From positions 682,001 to 746,000 of the forward strand of contig JAHBTP010000001.1 of the NCBI GenBank assembly GCA_019638485.1: 64,000 bases of DNA, in the 5' to 3' direction. This document shows, piece after piece, positions 1-10,391 of this stretch (position 1 is its first letter; the number at the start of each line of letters is the position of its first letter). The position numbers and the translations under genes are program-made. The stretch is from Ferruginibacter sp. GTDB lineage: Bacteria; Bacteroidota; Bacteroidia; Chitinophagales; Chitinophagaceae. The notes beneath the pieces were generated by a model. The model did not search any database and had not been told where the DNA came from. It worked only from the letters and a program-made list of their open reading frames with translations.

Positions 1-2382
1 GCCGTAATTGGGTTTAATATATCCTTGTGCAGTAGCCTGCCCCATTCCCCACCCAAATCCACCTCCTCCGCCACCGCTACGAACACCACCGCCCACAGCA
101 TTCAACAATGTTTTTGCCTGATAATCCGCATTCAATTGAACAGAGAATTTTTTTGGAAGCGTGAAGCTTTGAGAAACTTTTCCAAACCAACTAAATCGTT
201 TACTGGCTTCCGTGCCTGGAAGGTTGCCAGCATTTATTTTAATAAAAAAGAAGTTTAAATTAGTGTTGATATCCCACCATTTTGTAGCCTTATTACGAGA
301 GGTGATTTCCAATCCACTGGTAAAACTGCTGTTTGCATTTGCATAGGTACTCATTAACAATGTGTCATTTTGTAATGAGTTTGGATTAGCCATTTTGAAC
401 TGATATTTAGTAATTAAATCATCAGTATATCTTCCATATATACTTAAAAGTAGGGAATGACCGGGCTTGTATTGATTTGAATAACTTATTTCACCCAAAT
501 TTGAAAACTCAGGAATTAAATCCGGGTTCCCCTGGCTAAGATTGAGTGAATCTGTATAATCAATAAATGGAACTAATTGCCAAAAGTTAGGACGATTAAT
601 TCTTCTTGAGTAATTAACCTGAACATCTTGTTTTTTGGTAATACTGTATGTGAGAAAAACACTTGGAAATAAACTAAACGGATATTCATTCCCGAATAAT
701 TGTGTTTTTGAAATAAAATTTCCTGTATATTTTGAACTTTCAATACGTAAACCTGCCTGATAAGAAAACTTTTTTATTTGTTGTGAAAAAGTGGCATATC
801 CTGCATAAACCTCATCCACATATTTGTATTCATTTTCTAATGCAGGCACCGGGATGTAATCTGTTCCGGGTGTTTTAATAAAACTCTCATTATGGCTATA
901 TACTGTACGTCTTGAAAATCGGAGACCGCTTTCTATTTTTAATGTTTTGCTAATAGGGTTTACAAAGTCAGTTTGTAAAGTTGATATTTTTGTATTGCCA
1001 TTTGTTTTTGACTTTTCATTAACTAGAGGCCCTTTAGGAAGGTCGCTTGCATCAAAGTATTGAGTGCCGAAGATTCCTGTACTTTTATTTTCCCATGAAT
1101 TATAATAGCCATCAATAGTCCATTCTTTACCTGCTTTTGCAAAATTGTGTTTGAAGTTTGCAGAGGTTCCAAAATTTCCTCCTTTTGAAGTATTATCTGA
1201 AGTGCGTAAGCCATTTTCATAATCATCTATTGCCCCAAAATACTCCCAATCACGATAAATATTCAGGTCATCATCATTATTGAATTTTCGCTTTGAAAAA
1301 CTTCCGCTTAGTGTTAATGTATTTCGATTATCTATAAGGTAGTCAAGACCTAATCTGGCAAAGCCAAATCCTCCGGTAAATTCAGGGTTGCTATTTTGAA
1401 TGTTATTACTAATTGAATCAATACCGATGTAATCAATACGATTTACAGTAGAAACTCCTTTTGATTTCATGGTGTTAACCATTGCCGACATAAAGAGATT
1501 TACCTTTCCTTGCCTAATATTTATATCACCACCACCGCCGGGCATACCAAAAGAATTAATACTTGCACGCAAGTTCCCATTGTACCCACTCCTACGATTT
1601 TTCTTTAAAACGATATTTAGGATACCGCCGCCTCCTCCGCTGGCATCATATTTAGCAGAAGGGTTGGTAATTAGTTCAACACTTGCAATTTGGTCAGATG
1701 GAATTTGGTCGAGTTGTAGTGTTGTTGGTCTTCCATCTACAAAAATTTGAGGGGATGTATTACGTAAAGAAACATTACCGTCAATGTCCACATTTAAAGA
1801 TGGAATGTTTCGCATAATATCTACTGCTGTTCCACCGGTTGCCGTAAGGTCTTTTTCAACATTATATACCTTTCGGTCAATATTCATTTGCATTAAAGGT
1901 TTACTTGCTGTAACCGTTACATTTTGAAGTTCTCGTGAATCCGCATCCATTTTAATATTTCCAAGGTCTTTAATAGCGGCATTTAACATAGATGAATAAT
2001 CGCCGTTACGTGCACTCCCCATATTTATATCGAATCGAATTTTCTTTTCAATGGGCTTATAGCCAACAGCAGATACAAGTAATTTAAAACTTCCCATTAC
2101 AGGCAGTTGGTCAAAAAGGAAATCACCCTTTTTATCCGATAAAGTAATTCCTAAAGTTTTATCTATACGCTGTTTACTTACAGTATCCATTTGGTTTTGC
2201 ATCAACTGAATACTGGCTGCTTCAATAGGTTTATTTGTTTTAGCATCTACCAACTTTCCATAAAACTGGCCAGAATTCATCATTTGTCCACCCATTCCTT
2301 TAGCTGCGGATACTGGCATTTGAGCTGAAGAAAAAATTGGCATAAATAAAAAAGAAAAGGTAATGTAGAGCAGTTGTTTCAT
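1..2382 (-). CDS. Outer-membrane beta-barrel (TonB-dependent receptor-like) protein, 3' end outside window
   Basis: The minus-strand frame is open from an ATG at 2382 to the window edge: 794 codons without a stop, so the C-terminus is missing. The protein starts with a signal peptide (MKQLLYITFSFLFMPIF, cleaved near SSAQ). A carboxypeptidase-regulatory-like domain follows (about residues 35-120), then a plug-like region with NVTVTASKP and IFVDGRPTTL, then a long Tyr/Asn-rich barrel with strands such as SYSRRINRPNFW. This matches the outer-membrane beta-barrel family related to TonB receptors, probably for uptake or surface binding; the substrate is unknown. The end visible here is very Gly-rich. 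A near-consensus minus-7 element (CACCTTTG, 2400-2407 on the minus strand) lies 17 nt upstream. The family call is firm; the role is not. Confidence 0.88.
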   Translation of the reverse strand, partial: MKQLLYITFSFLFMPIFSSAQMPVSAAKGMGGQMMNSGQFYGKLVDAKTNKPIEAASIQLMQNQMDTVSKQRIDKTLGITLSDKKGDFLFDQLPVMGSFKLLVSAVGYKPIEKKIRFDINMGSARNGDYSSMLNAAIKDLGNIKMDADSRELQNVTVTASKPLMQMNIDRKVYNVEKDLTATGGTAVDIMRNIPSLNVDIDGNVSLRNTSPQIFVDGRPTTLQLDQIPSDQIASVELITNPSAKYDASGGGGGILNIVLKKNRRSGYNGNLRASINSFGMPGGGGDINIRQGKVNLFMSAMVNTMKSKGVSTVNRIDYIGIDSISNNIQNSNPEFTGGFGFARLGLDYLIDNRNTLTLSGSFSKRKFNNDDDLNIYRDWEYFGAIDDYENGLRTSDNTSKGGNFGTSANFKHNFAKAGKEWTIDGYYNSWENKSTGIFGTQYFDASDLPKGPLVNEKSKTNGNTKISTLQTDFVNPISKTLKIESGLRFSRRTVYSHNESFIKTPGTDYIPVPALENEYKYVDEVYAGYATFSQQIKKFSYQAGLRIESSKYTGNFISKTQLFGNEYPFSLFPSVFLTYSITKKQDVQVNYSRRINRPNFWQLVPFIDYTDSLNLSQGNPDLIPEFSNLGEISYSNQYKPGHSLLLSIYGRYTDDLITKYQFKMANPNSLQNDTLLMSTYANANSSFTSGLEITSRNKATKWWDINTNLNFFFIKINAGNLPGTEASKRFSWFGKVSQSFTLPKKFSVQLNADYQAKTLLNAVGGGVRSGGGGGGFGWGMGQATAQGYIKPNYG

Positions 2383-2514
2383 CTTAAAAATTGAGTATGC
2401 AAAGGTGCATGTTTTAAGGGCTTTTTAAAGGTAATTGGCTAATAAATAGCTAAGTATTAACATTTAATGAAAGAATTTTTAAAAAAATGATTTTGTATGC
2501 AAAGGCAATTTATA

Positions 2515-2522
2515 TATTTTTG
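2515..2522 (+). promoter_or_regulatory. Bacteroidota-type promoter of tRNA-His
   Basis: TATTTTTG fits TAnnTTTG exactly. A TTTG at 2492-2495 sits 19 nt upstream as the minus-33 element, and the tRNA begins 13 nt downstream. Confidence 0.7.
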
Positions 2523-2535
2523 CTTCCCACAAAAT

Positions 2536-2610
2536 GGTAGCCATAGCTCAGTTGGTTAGAGCATCAGATTGTGATTCTGAGGGTCGTGGGTTCGAGTCCC
2601 ATTGGCTACC
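2536..2610 (+). tRNA. tRNA-His (GTG)
   Basis: A full cloverleaf is visible. The acceptor stem is GTAGCCA/TGGCTAC with the extra G(-1) at 2536 opposite C73, the histidine identity element. The D-arm is GCTC/GAGC, the anticodon stem TCAGA/TCTGA has loop TTGTGAT with anticodon GTG at 2571-2573, and the T-arm is GTGGG/CCCAT with loop TTCGAGT. The 3' CCA is not fully encoded (C then CAA), so it is presumably added after transcription. Confidence 0.97.
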
Positions 2611-2614
2611 CAAG

Positions 2615-2645
2615 TCCTCCTTTCAAAAGGAGGATTTCTCTTTTA
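2615..2645 (+). terminator. Rho-independent terminator after tRNA-His
   Basis: A perfect inverted repeat TCCTCCT/AGGAGGA with a six-base loop (2615-2634) is followed by a T-rich tract, directly after the tRNA 3' end. Confidence 0.75.
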
Positions 2646-2754
2646 ATGAATAAAGTTTAAATGAGGAAGTTTAAAGAAGTATTATATATTTTCAGTCTTC
2701 CAAACATTCGTTAATATTCTTATCAAGCACGATGCTATTGCCTAAATTTACATT

Positions 2755-4929
2755 ATGCATAAAATTGCAACCATTATGATGAATAAGAGATTTTTGCCCG
2801 TTATCCTATTTTTTGTAGCCGCTAGTTTTTTTATTGCCTTTCAAACAATGGGGAAATCAGAAAATGATGACAATCCCAAAGTGCGTAATGCCAAAATTAT
2901 TCGCAACGTGGGAATTCTGTTGCAGGAAGGGCATTACAGTCCTAAAAAGTTAGATGATCAGTTTTCTTCAGTAGCTCTAAAAAAGTTTTTGGAAGATTTG
3001 GATGGAGATAAGAATATTTTTCTGTTGACAGATATCAAATCATTTAAACAGAATTATAATAACAAGATAGATGATGAATTAAAAGGAGTGCCACTTAAAT
3101 CATTTTATGATATTAATAGTGTATATCAAAAACGATTTGAAGAGGTGTCTCAACTCTATCAGAAATATCTTTCTACTCCTTTTAATTTTCGAGTTAATGA
3201 AATGATTGAATTGGATCCAAAAAAACGTGACTTTCCTAAGGATAATGCTGCAAGAGAACAGGCGTGGCGCTTAAGAATGAAATATATGGTTTTAAGTAAA
3301 TATTCAGATTTTTTGGATGAGCGGGAGAAGAATAAGGACAAAAAGGATTTTGTTCAAAAAGCAGATAGTACTTTAGAAAGAGAAAGTAGGGATTATGTAC
3401 GCAGACAAATGGCTCGGTATTTTTCAACACGAAAGACACGCGAAACAAATGATGAGAATTTTAGCACATTTATAAATGCTATTACCGGAACCATGGATCC
3501 GCACACTACCTATTTCCCACCTATAGATTTGCGCTCATTTAACGAATCAATGAGCGGACATTTTTATGGAATAGGAGCACAATTAAAAGAAGATGATGGT
3601 AAAATTAAAATTGCTAGTTTGGTAACGGCAGGGCCTGCCTGGAAAAATGGAGAGCTTAAAGTAGATGATGAAATTATTAAAGTTGGGCAAGGCAATGAAG
3701 AACCGGTTGATGTTACGGGATATTCTGTTACTGATGCAGTAAAACTTATTCGTGGTGCAACAAAAGGATCAGAGGTTCGACTAACAGTTCGTAGAATGGA
3801 TGGAACCATTAAAGTGATTGCATTAATAAGAGATGATATAAAGTTAGAGGATACTTTTGCTAGATCTGCCATTATTAATGGTGAGCATAAAATCGGGTAT
3901 ATTTATTTGCCTGAATTTTATGCAGATTTCGAACGCCCCGGCGGGCCAAGAAGTGCAACGGATGTAGCTAAAGAGGTTGAAAAACTAAAGGAAGAAAATG
4001 TAGAAGGAATTATTATTGATTTGCGTGGGAATGGCGGAGGTTCATTACAGGATGTAATTCAAATGGTAGGGTTGTTTATTGCGGATGGGCCTGTAGTGCA
4101 AGTTCAAGGACGCGGAGCCGGAGCTACGATATTGAGAGATCGGGATAAAAACATTCAGTATGATGGCCCCTTGGCTGTAATGGTTGATGAAACCAGCGCA
4201 TCTGCATCTGAAATTTTTGCAGCAGCTATTCAGGATTATAAACGTGGGATTATTATTGGTAGCACATCTACATTTGGTAAGGGTACAGTACAAAGGAACA
4301 TCCCACTTGATCCAATTTCCGAAAACTCTTTAGTAGGATATAATAATGAAAAGAACGATAATTTAGGAACAGTGAAACTCACCTTGCAAAAGTTCTATCG
4401 TATTAATGGTGGTGCCACTCAATTGAAAGGAGTGACTCCGGATATTATTTTGCCGGATAGGCTGGAATATTTAAAGTTTAGGGAAAAAGATAATCAAATG
4501 TCGTTGCCATGGGATGAAATTAAAAAGGCTGATTATAAGCCCTGGGTGAGTACATTTAGCATTGAACCCGTTATCTCTGAAACAAAAGAGGAAGTTGCTA
4601 AAAGCAGTAGCTTTAATAAAATTAAAACCAATGTAGAATGGCTGGAAAAAAACACAGATAGAGCATATTCCCTCAAATTGGATGATTATAGAAAACAACA
4701 GAAGCAATTAAAAGATGTAGTGAAGGAAATTGAAGACTTATATAAATTAGCTACTCCTTTAAATATAACTAACAATCCGGCGGATACCGCAGATATTAAT
4801 AGTGCGGTGGATAAGACTGAAAAGAATGCTGCCTGGATGAAGCGGATCAGAGAAGATATTTTTATTGATGAATCAGTTAAGGTAGTTAATAAAATGATTG
4901 TTCGAGAGAATATGGCGAAACGAGAGTAA
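2755..4929 (+). CDS. prc: Carboxy-terminal (tail-specific) processing protease, S41 family
   Basis: This is a Prc/Tsp-type periplasmic serine protease that degrades or trims proteins at their C-termini. An N-terminal signal/anchor is followed by a helical Prc N-region, a PDZ domain (about residues 255-345), the S41 catalytic domain (about 370-570) and the C-terminal DUF3340-like region. The catalytic Ser is Ser483 in TSASASE and the Lys is Lys509 in FGKGTVQ, counted from 2755. The length (724 aa) suits the family. A weak promoter match TAAATTTA ends 4 nt before this ATG, so translation may really start at one of the two ATGs at 2776/2779 (MMNKRFLPV). Convergent with the transporter downstream. 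Confidence 0.95.
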   Translation: MHKIATIMMNKRFLPVILFFVAASFFIAFQTMGKSENDDNPKVRNAKIIRNVGILLQEGHYSPKKLDDQFSSVALKKFLEDLDGDKNIFLLTDIKSFKQNYNNKIDDELKGVPLKSFYDINSVYQKRFEEVSQLYQKYLSTPFNFRVNEMIELDPKKRDFPKDNAAREQAWRLRMKYMVLSKYSDFLDEREKNKDKKDFVQKADSTLERESRDYVRRQMARYFSTRKTRETNDENFSTFINAITGTMDPHTTYFPPIDLRSFNESMSGHFYGIGAQLKEDDGKIKIASLVTAGPAWKNGELKVDDEIIKVGQGNEEPVDVTGYSVTDAVKLIRGATKGSEVRLTVRRMDGTIKVIALIRDDIKLEDTFARSAIINGEHKIGYIYLPEFYADFERPGGPRSATDVAKEVEKLKEENVEGIIIDLRGNGGGSLQDVIQMVGLFIADGPVVQVQGRGAGATILRDRDKNIQYDGPLAVMVDETSASASEIFAAAIQDYKRGIIIGSTSTFGKGTVQRNIPLDPISENSLVGYNNEKNDNLGTVKLTLQKFYRINGGATQLKGVTPDIILPDRLEYLKFREKDNQMSLPWDEIKKADYKPWVSTFSIEPVISETKEEVAKSSSFNKIKTNVEWLEKNTDRAYSLKLDDYRKQQKQLKDVVKEIEDLYKLATPLNITNNPADTADINSAVDKTEKNAAWMKRIREDIFIDESVKVVNKMIVRENMAKRE

Positions 4930-4950
4930 TATGTTTCGAAAATAAAGAGC

Positions 4951-6003
4951 TTATTTAAGCTGCCGGCTAATCAAAGTAGAATATATCCTTCTTAACAGTC
5001 CTGTAACCGTGATAAACCATGCAGTTAAAGCAATAAATAAAAATACTGTAGATAGTTGTATTTGTGCAGATGAATGTAAGATACTACCCAGTTCAAAGGT
5101 ACACACAGTGTACATGCCTAATGGAAACACCAAGCTCCAATACTGTGGATGGTAGGTGAGTGGTACCTTTAAACAAATATGTTGCCTAATGCCTAAGATA
5201 AGTATTAGTGGAATCCACCACGTTCCTAATATCCAAAACATAAGGATCATGCCTTTTATGAATGGGATAAAATCAACAGTGATGCCTAAGCCGGAATGAG
5301 TCAATATCAACTCTGCGCCGGCTAAGGTAATGATGGCCACCGCGCCCATATTTATCCAATAATTAGGAACGTAATCTTCTGCTTTTAGTCTAAAGAAAAT
5401 TAAGCGATAAAGTATTAATGTTATAAGGAGAATATAAAAAATGCATCCTAATGCAAACATGGATAGATTAAAAAGTTCGAGGGTCCTTCCGGTAACGATA
5501 TTGTTATGCCAAAGCCGGGTGCCTAAAATAGAAATAGATTCTATAGCTACAACAATAAGTAACCAACTTCCATCTATTCCATGTTCAATAGATGGTTTTT
5601 GTTGTTTGATAATGATGGATGAAAAGAAAGTGTAGATTAAAGGCAACCATAATGCCACGCCTAAAAAATAAAGCCATAATGCAATAGGATTGTTGGGGAA
5701 CATGATAATAAACTGGGTGCCTAAAATACATGTGCCTGCAATTAATGTAAGAAAACCAGCTCCAGTCTTATGATTTCCTAAATCATTCAATACAAGTTTC
5801 GCATGGAAATACACACGCATTAATAAAAGCAACCAGAGCGAACTATAGAATACTATATTTAGATAAAGAAGAATTCTTGCTATTCCAGAATAATTAAATA
5901 TTGAAGTGGCTAAAGAAACAATGCCGGTTGACATTACTAATGCAAAGTAAGCAGGATATAAATCAGCTGTATTCTGTTTCAGTTTTTGTTTAATGGATAA
6001 CAT
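4951..6003 (-). CDS. TDT/SLAC1-family transporter or anion channel (TehA-like)
   Basis: The 350-aa integral membrane protein has about ten hydrophobic segments. It resembles the tellurite-resistance/dicarboxylate transporter family, which includes bacterial TehA and plant SLAC1. Family-like signatures are PAYFALVMSTGIVSLA in the first helix, GAGFLTLIAGTCILGTQF and ALWLYFLGVALWLP. Members conduct anions or transport C4-dicarboxylates, sulfite or malate; the substrate cannot be read from sequence. The gene stands alone, convergent with prc (21 nt apart) and with 260 nt before the subtilisin gene. Confidence 0.85.
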   Translation of the reverse strand: MLSIKQKLKQNTADLYPAYFALVMSTGIVSLATSIFNYSGIARILLYLNIVFYSSLWLLLLMRVYFHAKLVLNDLGNHKTGAGFLTLIAGTCILGTQFIIMFPNNPIALWLYFLGVALWLPLIYTFFSSIIIKQQKPSIEHGIDGSWLLIVVAIESISILGTRLWHNNIVTGRTLELFNLSMFALGCIFYILLITLILYRLIFFRLKAEDYVPNYWINMGAVAIITLAGAELILTHSGLGITVDFIPFIKGMILMFWILGTWWIPLILILGIRQHICLKVPLTYHPQYWSLVFPLGMYTVCTFELGSILHSSAQIQLSTVFLFIALTAWFITVTGLLRRIYSTLISRQLK

Positions 6004-6212
6004 TTTTTTTCTGCTTATAGCTAAAATGGTATTATCAAAGATACTCCAGTGGAATGAATAAGGCTATTTGATTCTGGGGAAGGTGGCCGAATTTTACACT
6101 ATGAATTTTATTTTCATTTTTTCGTTTTACGAGTCTCTCACTGTATAACTCTTGAGTTTAGTAATATCCGTTGGTGAGAATTTTTAAGAGTTGAATATTA
6201 TTGTCTTCTAAT

Positions 6213-6243
6213 AAAAAAACCGCAGGATTATACTGCGGTTTTC
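6213..6243 (-). terminator. Rho-independent terminator of the subtilisin gene
   Basis: Perfect stem AAAACCGCAG/CTGCGGTTTT with a seven-base loop. Read on the minus strand, a T-run follows, 20 nt after the stop codon of the S8 peptidase gene. The rest of the 6004-6263 gap shows nothing else I can name. Confidence 0.8.
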
Positions 6244-6263
6244 TTTATAAAATGAAGATTTCT

Positions 6264-7916
6264 TTAAAGCTTATTGTTAATTACCCTTGGTTTTGGGGTT
6301 TGAATCTTTTGTTTTGCTGCAATTTCAGAGGCAGCCTTAACTGCACCATACGCATTTAAAAAACCTCCGGTTTTACAGAGTTCACTTAATTCAATATCGT
6401 CACCTGTGCCGGGATTTTTAACCTTCTCAGTAGGGATATTAACTGATTTCTCAATAGCTAATTTAACTTGTTGTGGAGTTAGGGTAGGGTAGTATTCTAA
6501 AATTAATGCGGCAACGCCGGCTACAACCGGGCATGCCATGCTGGTTCCACTGGCATTTCCATAAGTATTGCCTCCTGGGATGGTTGAATAAATTCCAACT
6601 CCTGGAGCAAATAAATCAACATCTCTTTTACCATAATTGCTAAAAGAAGCGGTTAATCCACCGTTCTTTTTATCACCGCTTGCGCCTACTGTAATCAGGT
6701 TAGACGCAACACCTCCATTAAGATAATTTCCTGTGGGGAAATTGTAGGTGGTATCAATATTTTTTCTGTCATTACCTGCTGCATGAACAAGTAATACGCC
6801 CTTCTTTTCTGCATAACGAAATGCATCATCAACCCATTCTTTTTCGGGAGAAAAATCTTTTCCGAAACTCATGCTTATAACCTTCGCTCCATTATCAACA
6901 GCGTAGCGAATAGCTAACGCTATGTCTTTGTCATGTTCATCTCCGTCTGGAACTGCACGGATCATCATTATTTCTACGTTATCAGCAATACCATTTATCC
7001 CAATGCCATTATCTCTTTTTGCGCCAATAATACCTGAACAGTGTGTTCCATGAAATGGTGTGGATGCCATGATATCATTATTCCCATAATCGCGATCATT
7101 GATGTTGGTTTCATCATCGCCAACGATATCCTTGCGATAGGCTGGTGGTGGCGTATTCACTTCTTTACCCTTACGTGCGATGGCATTAAACTCATTAATT
7201 AGATCAGTATTTGAAATTTCATTTGTACCATTAGCTTTTGAGATATTTATTAAGAAACCTCTAGCCATCTTGGCATCACCATTCTCCGTTTTATAATTTT
7301 CTAAATCGGTAGCATTATATTCTTCTTTTCCTAATTCTTTTCTAATAACGCTATCACCTGTTAGAAGCTTTGGTAATAAGGCTTCCACCATTTTTACTTC
7401 CGAATCATTAGCGTTACCGGTAACCTTAGCTTTTGCGCGTAAAAAAGTGGAATATTCTTTCTTTTGTGCAGAATTAAGGGTTAAGGTGTCCACGTCCTTA
7501 TCATCCCAAACTGGTTTTAACGCATAATATACACGAGCAGCCTCATAGCTATCTACACCCACATTCTTTCCATCCTTTCCTCCTAACAGATTCCAACCAT
7601 GTAAGTCATCCGGATAGCCATTCTTATCATCATCAATTTTGTTTCCTGCAATTTCTTTTTTATTTATCCAAAGCACCGGTTTAAGGTCTTCATGTAAAGT
7701 GTCAATTCCGCTATCAATAACGGCTACAACAACACGTTTGCTTTTAATATTTTGACTTTTAAGAAATTCGTATGCTTTATCCAGGCTTATACCATTGTAT
7801 CCGGTTGTAGCAGGGTCTAATAAGTGCCAGTCTTTTGGCATTTCTTCTTTCTCCTGTCCAAAGCTTAGATTGGTAAATAGTAACCCAATAACCAATAGCT
7901 GTAATAGTTTTTTCAT
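6264..7916 (-). CDS. Secreted subtilisin-like serine protease (S8 family)
   Basis: The 550-aa protein has a signal peptide (MKKLLQLLVIGLLFTNLSFG). The subtilase triad is intact: Asp68 in AVIDSGID, His289 in HGTHCSG and Ser459 in GTSMACPV. An oxyanion Asn is likely in VHAAGNDRKN. About 190 residues separate the Asp and His blocks, an insertion larger than in classical subtilisins and rich in Lys, Asp and Asn. No C-terminal sorting domain is apparent, so it is probably periplasmic or a released exoprotease. The gene is single, with its own terminator. A near-match minus-7 (TATTTTCG) lies upstream. Confidence 0.95.
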   Translation of the reverse strand: MKKLLQLLVIGLLFTNLSFGQEKEEMPKDWHLLDPATTGYNGISLDKAYEFLKSQNIKSKRVVVAVIDSGIDTLHEDLKPVLWINKKEIAGNKIDDDKNGYPDDLHGWNLLGGKDGKNVGVDSYEAARVYYALKPVWDDKDVDTLTLNSAQKKEYSTFLRAKAKVTGNANDSEVKMVEALLPKLLTGDSVIRKELGKEEYNATDLENYKTENGDAKMARGFLINISKANGTNEISNTDLINEFNAIARKGKEVNTPPPAYRKDIVGDDETNINDRDYGNNDIMASTPFHGTHCSGIIGAKRDNGIGINGIADNVEIMMIRAVPDGDEHDKDIALAIRYAVDNGAKVISMSFGKDFSPEKEWVDDAFRYAEKKGVLLVHAAGNDRKNIDTTYNFPTGNYLNGGVASNLITVGASGDKKNGGLTASFSNYGKRDVDLFAPGVGIYSTIPGGNTYGNASGTSMACPVVAGVAALILEYYPTLTPQQVKLAIEKSVNIPTEKVKNPGTGDDIELSELCKTGGFLNAYGAVKAASEIAAKQKIQTPKPRVINNKL

Positions 7917-7992
7917 TTATTGTTTGTGTTAGAGTACGAAAATAGACTCTTAAATAAATAGAACAAGAAGGGATTTAAATTTTAAGGGAATT

Positions 7993-9519
7993 TTACAAAT
8001 CAAACCTGATTCCTTGAGCAAGCGGCAATTTATCTGTAAAATTAATGGTGTTAGTTTGTCTCCTCATATAAGCTTTCCATGCATCACTTCCACTTTCCCG
8101 TCCGCCTCCTGTTTCCTTTTCACCACCAAAAGCTCCACCAATCTCGGCTCCGGAAGTTCCGATATTAACGTTAGCAATACCACAATCACTTCCGATGTGC
8201 GATAAGAAATGTTCAGATTCACGAAGGTTATTGGTAATAATAGAGGAGGATAATCCCTGCGGAACTCCATTTTGCAAAGCGATAGCCTCTTGCATGGTTT
8301 TGTATTTCATTATATACAGAATAGGTGCGAAAGTTTCATGTTGAACTATACTAAAACTGTTTTTTACCTCTGCAATGCATGGCTTTACATAACAACCACT
8401 TTCATATCCTTTGCCCTTTAGCACACCACCTTCAACCACAAATTTTCCTCCTTCAGCCTTACATCTTTCTATAGCATCTAAATACATCTTTACGGCATCT
8501 TTATCAATTAGTGGACCCACATGATTTTTCTCCATTAAAGGATTTCCAATTTTTAATTGACCATAGGCATGAATCAATTTATTTTTAAAGGTGTTGAATA
8601 TTTTCTCATGAATTATTAACCTTCGTGTAGTTGTGCATCTTTGCCCTGCGGTACCCACGGCACCAAATGTGGCTGCGGTAAGTGCGATGTTTAGGTCAGC
8701 GTCTTTTGAAATGATGATTGCATTATTACCACCTAATTCTAACAAGCTTTTTCCAAGCCTGGAAGCAACGGCCTGTCCAACTGCCTTTCCCATCCGTGTA
8801 CTACCGGTTGCGGAAACTAGGGCAATTCGTTCATCATGGCTTAGCCATTCACCCACTTCTCTTGCGCCACATATTAATGTACAAACGCCTTCGGGGATTT
8901 GATTCTTTTTAAAAACATGTTGTATAATCTTCTGACAAGCTACAGCACACAAGGTAGTTTTTTCACTGGGCTTCCAAACCACCACATTACCACACACCCA
9001 GGCAAGCATACTGTTCCAACTCCATACCGCTACAGGAAAATTAAATGCAGAAATTATTCCTACTACACCCAATGGGTGATATTGCTCATACATTCGGTGA
9101 CCGGGTCGCTCACTATGCATAGTGAGACCATGTAATTGTCTGGATAATCCAACGGCAAAATCACAAATATCAATCATCTCCTGAACTTCACCCATGCCTT
9201 CTTGAAGACTTTTTCCCATTTCATAACTAACTAATTTGCCAAGGTTTTCTTTATTATCACGCAAGGCTATCCCAATTTGACGAACAATTTCTCCGCGTTT
9301 AGGTGCAGGTATAAGCTGCCAATGTTTAAATGCATTAACTGCAGATTGAACAGCCTGGTCATAACTTTTTCTATCTGCTGTGGTAAAACTGCCTATTAAT
9401 CTCCCGTCCACCGGAGAGTATGATTGTATAATTTCACCTTTTGATTTAATCCAATTTAGTCCGGTAGAGACACCGGCATTTTGGGATGTGATACCCAAAG
9501 ATTTTAAGAATGCAGTCAT
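7993..9519 (-). CDS. Aldehyde dehydrogenase, ALDH7/antiquitin type (aminoadipate-semialdehyde dehydrogenase-like)
   Basis: NAD-dependent oxidation of an aldehyde. The closest group is ALDH7, whose members act on alpha-aminoadipate semialdehyde/piperideine-6-carboxylate in lysine breakdown. Visible signatures are the nucleotide fold SATGSTRMGKAVGQ, the catalytic Glu in LELGGNN, the catalytic Cys in GTAGQRCTTTRR and the family-typical C-terminal block GGAFGGEKETGGGRESGSDA. I start at ATG 9519 (MTAFLKSLG); the upstream TTG would add only two residues. No other lysine-catabolic gene is nearby, so the substrate is inferred from family membership only. Confidence 0.92.
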   Translation of the reverse strand: MTAFLKSLGITSQNAGVSTGLNWIKSKGEIIQSYSPVDGRLIGSFTTADRKSYDQAVQSAVNAFKHWQLIPAPKRGEIVRQIGIALRDNKENLGKLVSYEMGKSLQEGMGEVQEMIDICDFAVGLSRQLHGLTMHSERPGHRMYEQYHPLGVVGIISAFNFPVAVWSWNSMLAWVCGNVVVWKPSEKTTLCAVACQKIIQHVFKKNQIPEGVCTLICGAREVGEWLSHDERIALVSATGSTRMGKAVGQAVASRLGKSLLELGGNNAIIISKDADLNIALTAATFGAVGTAGQRCTTTRRLIIHEKIFNTFKNKLIHAYGQLKIGNPLMEKNHVGPLIDKDAVKMYLDAIERCKAEGGKFVVEGGVLKGKGYESGCYVKPCIAEVKNSFSIVQHETFAPILYIMKYKTMQEAIALQNGVPQGLSSSIITNNLRESEHFLSHIGSDCGIANVNIGTSGAEIGGAFGGEKETGGGRESGSDAWKAYMRRQTNTINFTDKLPLAQGIRFDL

Positions 9520-9575
9520 AAACAAAAAATATTTTTCCGCAAGTTACTGCATTATTCTCGTTCTTTTTTTACAAC

Positions 9576-10391
9576 CTAATATTGTTCCAGTTCGTTGGGG
9601 AAACTATTGCTTTTTACATCTTTGATGTATTGTTGAACCGCACCGGTAATTTGTTCAAAGAGGTTGAGGTATTTTCTTAAAAAACGGGGTTTAAACTCAG
9701 TGTTAATACCCAACATATCGTGCATAACTAATACCTGACCATCACAAGCACCACCGGCACCAATGCCAATTGTTGGGATGCTTAAACTTTGGCTCACCTC
9801 TTTGGCCAGTTGAGCAGGAATTTTTTCAAGTACTATGGCAAAGCACCCCGCTTCTTGTAATAATAAGGCGTCATGCTTCAGTTTCGCAGCTTCAGCCTCT
9901 TCCTTTGCACGTACGGTATAGGTGCCAAATTTGTATATGCTCTGAGGGGTTAATCCTAAATGACCCATTACCGGAACTCCTGAACTTATAATTCGCTTAA
10001 CAGATTCAATAACTTCTTCACCTCCTTCCAATTTTATTGCATGCCCTCCGGTTTCCTTCATAATGCGGATTGCCGAAACCAGGGCTTCCTTTGAATTTCC
10101 CTGATAAGAGCCAAATGGGAGGTCAACCACTAAAAGGCTGCGTTGTGCACCTCTTACCACTGATGATGCATGATAAATCATTTGGTCGAGGGTTATCGGA
10201 AGTGTGGTTTCATGCCCGGCCATCACATTGCTTGCACTGTCGCCAACTAAAATTACATCAATACCTGCTTGGTCAAAAATGCGTGCAAACGAAAAGTCGT
10301 ATGCCGTAATCATGGATATTTTTTCACCCGATGATTTCATTTTTAATAGTGTGTTGGTAGTGATTCGTTTAATGTCTTTGTTTACCGACAT
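9576..10391 (-). CDS. panB: 3-methyl-2-oxobutanoate hydroxymethyltransferase (pantothenate synthesis)
   Basis: Transfers a hydroxymethyl group from methylene-tetrahydrofolate to 2-oxoisovalerate, giving ketopantoate, the first committed step to pantothenate and CoA. The 271-aa TIM barrel shows [17 protein letters not shown], the metal-binding [12 protein letters not shown] and [14 protein letters not shown], all family hallmarks. The length is normal. panC lies about 1.6 kb upstream on the same strand, separated by two unrelated genes and a 145-nt gap, so the pathway genes are close but probably not in one tight operon. Confidence 0.97.
   Translation of the reverse strand: MSVNKDIKRITTNTLLKMKSSGEKISMITAYDFSFARIFDQAGIDVILVGDSASNVMAGHETTLPITLDQMIYHASSVVRGAQRSLLVVDLPFGSYQGNSKEALVSAIRIMKETGGHAIKLEGGEEVIESVKRIISSGVPVMGHLGLTPQSIYKFGTYTVRAKEEAEAAKLKHDALLLQEAGCFAIVLEKIPAQLAKEVSQSLSIPTIGIGAGGACDGQVLVMHDMLGINTEFKPRFLRKYLNLFEQITGAVQQYIKDVKSNSFPNELEQY

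Noticed and set aside
25..1750. Plus-strand frames at 25-258 and 1469-1750
   Set aside because: They lie opposite the long open minus-strand receptor frame, and their composition is the complement of its codons.
4951..6003. Tellurite resistance determinant
   Set aside because: TehA-like proteins are mostly anion channels or transporters; no tehB or ter genes are near.
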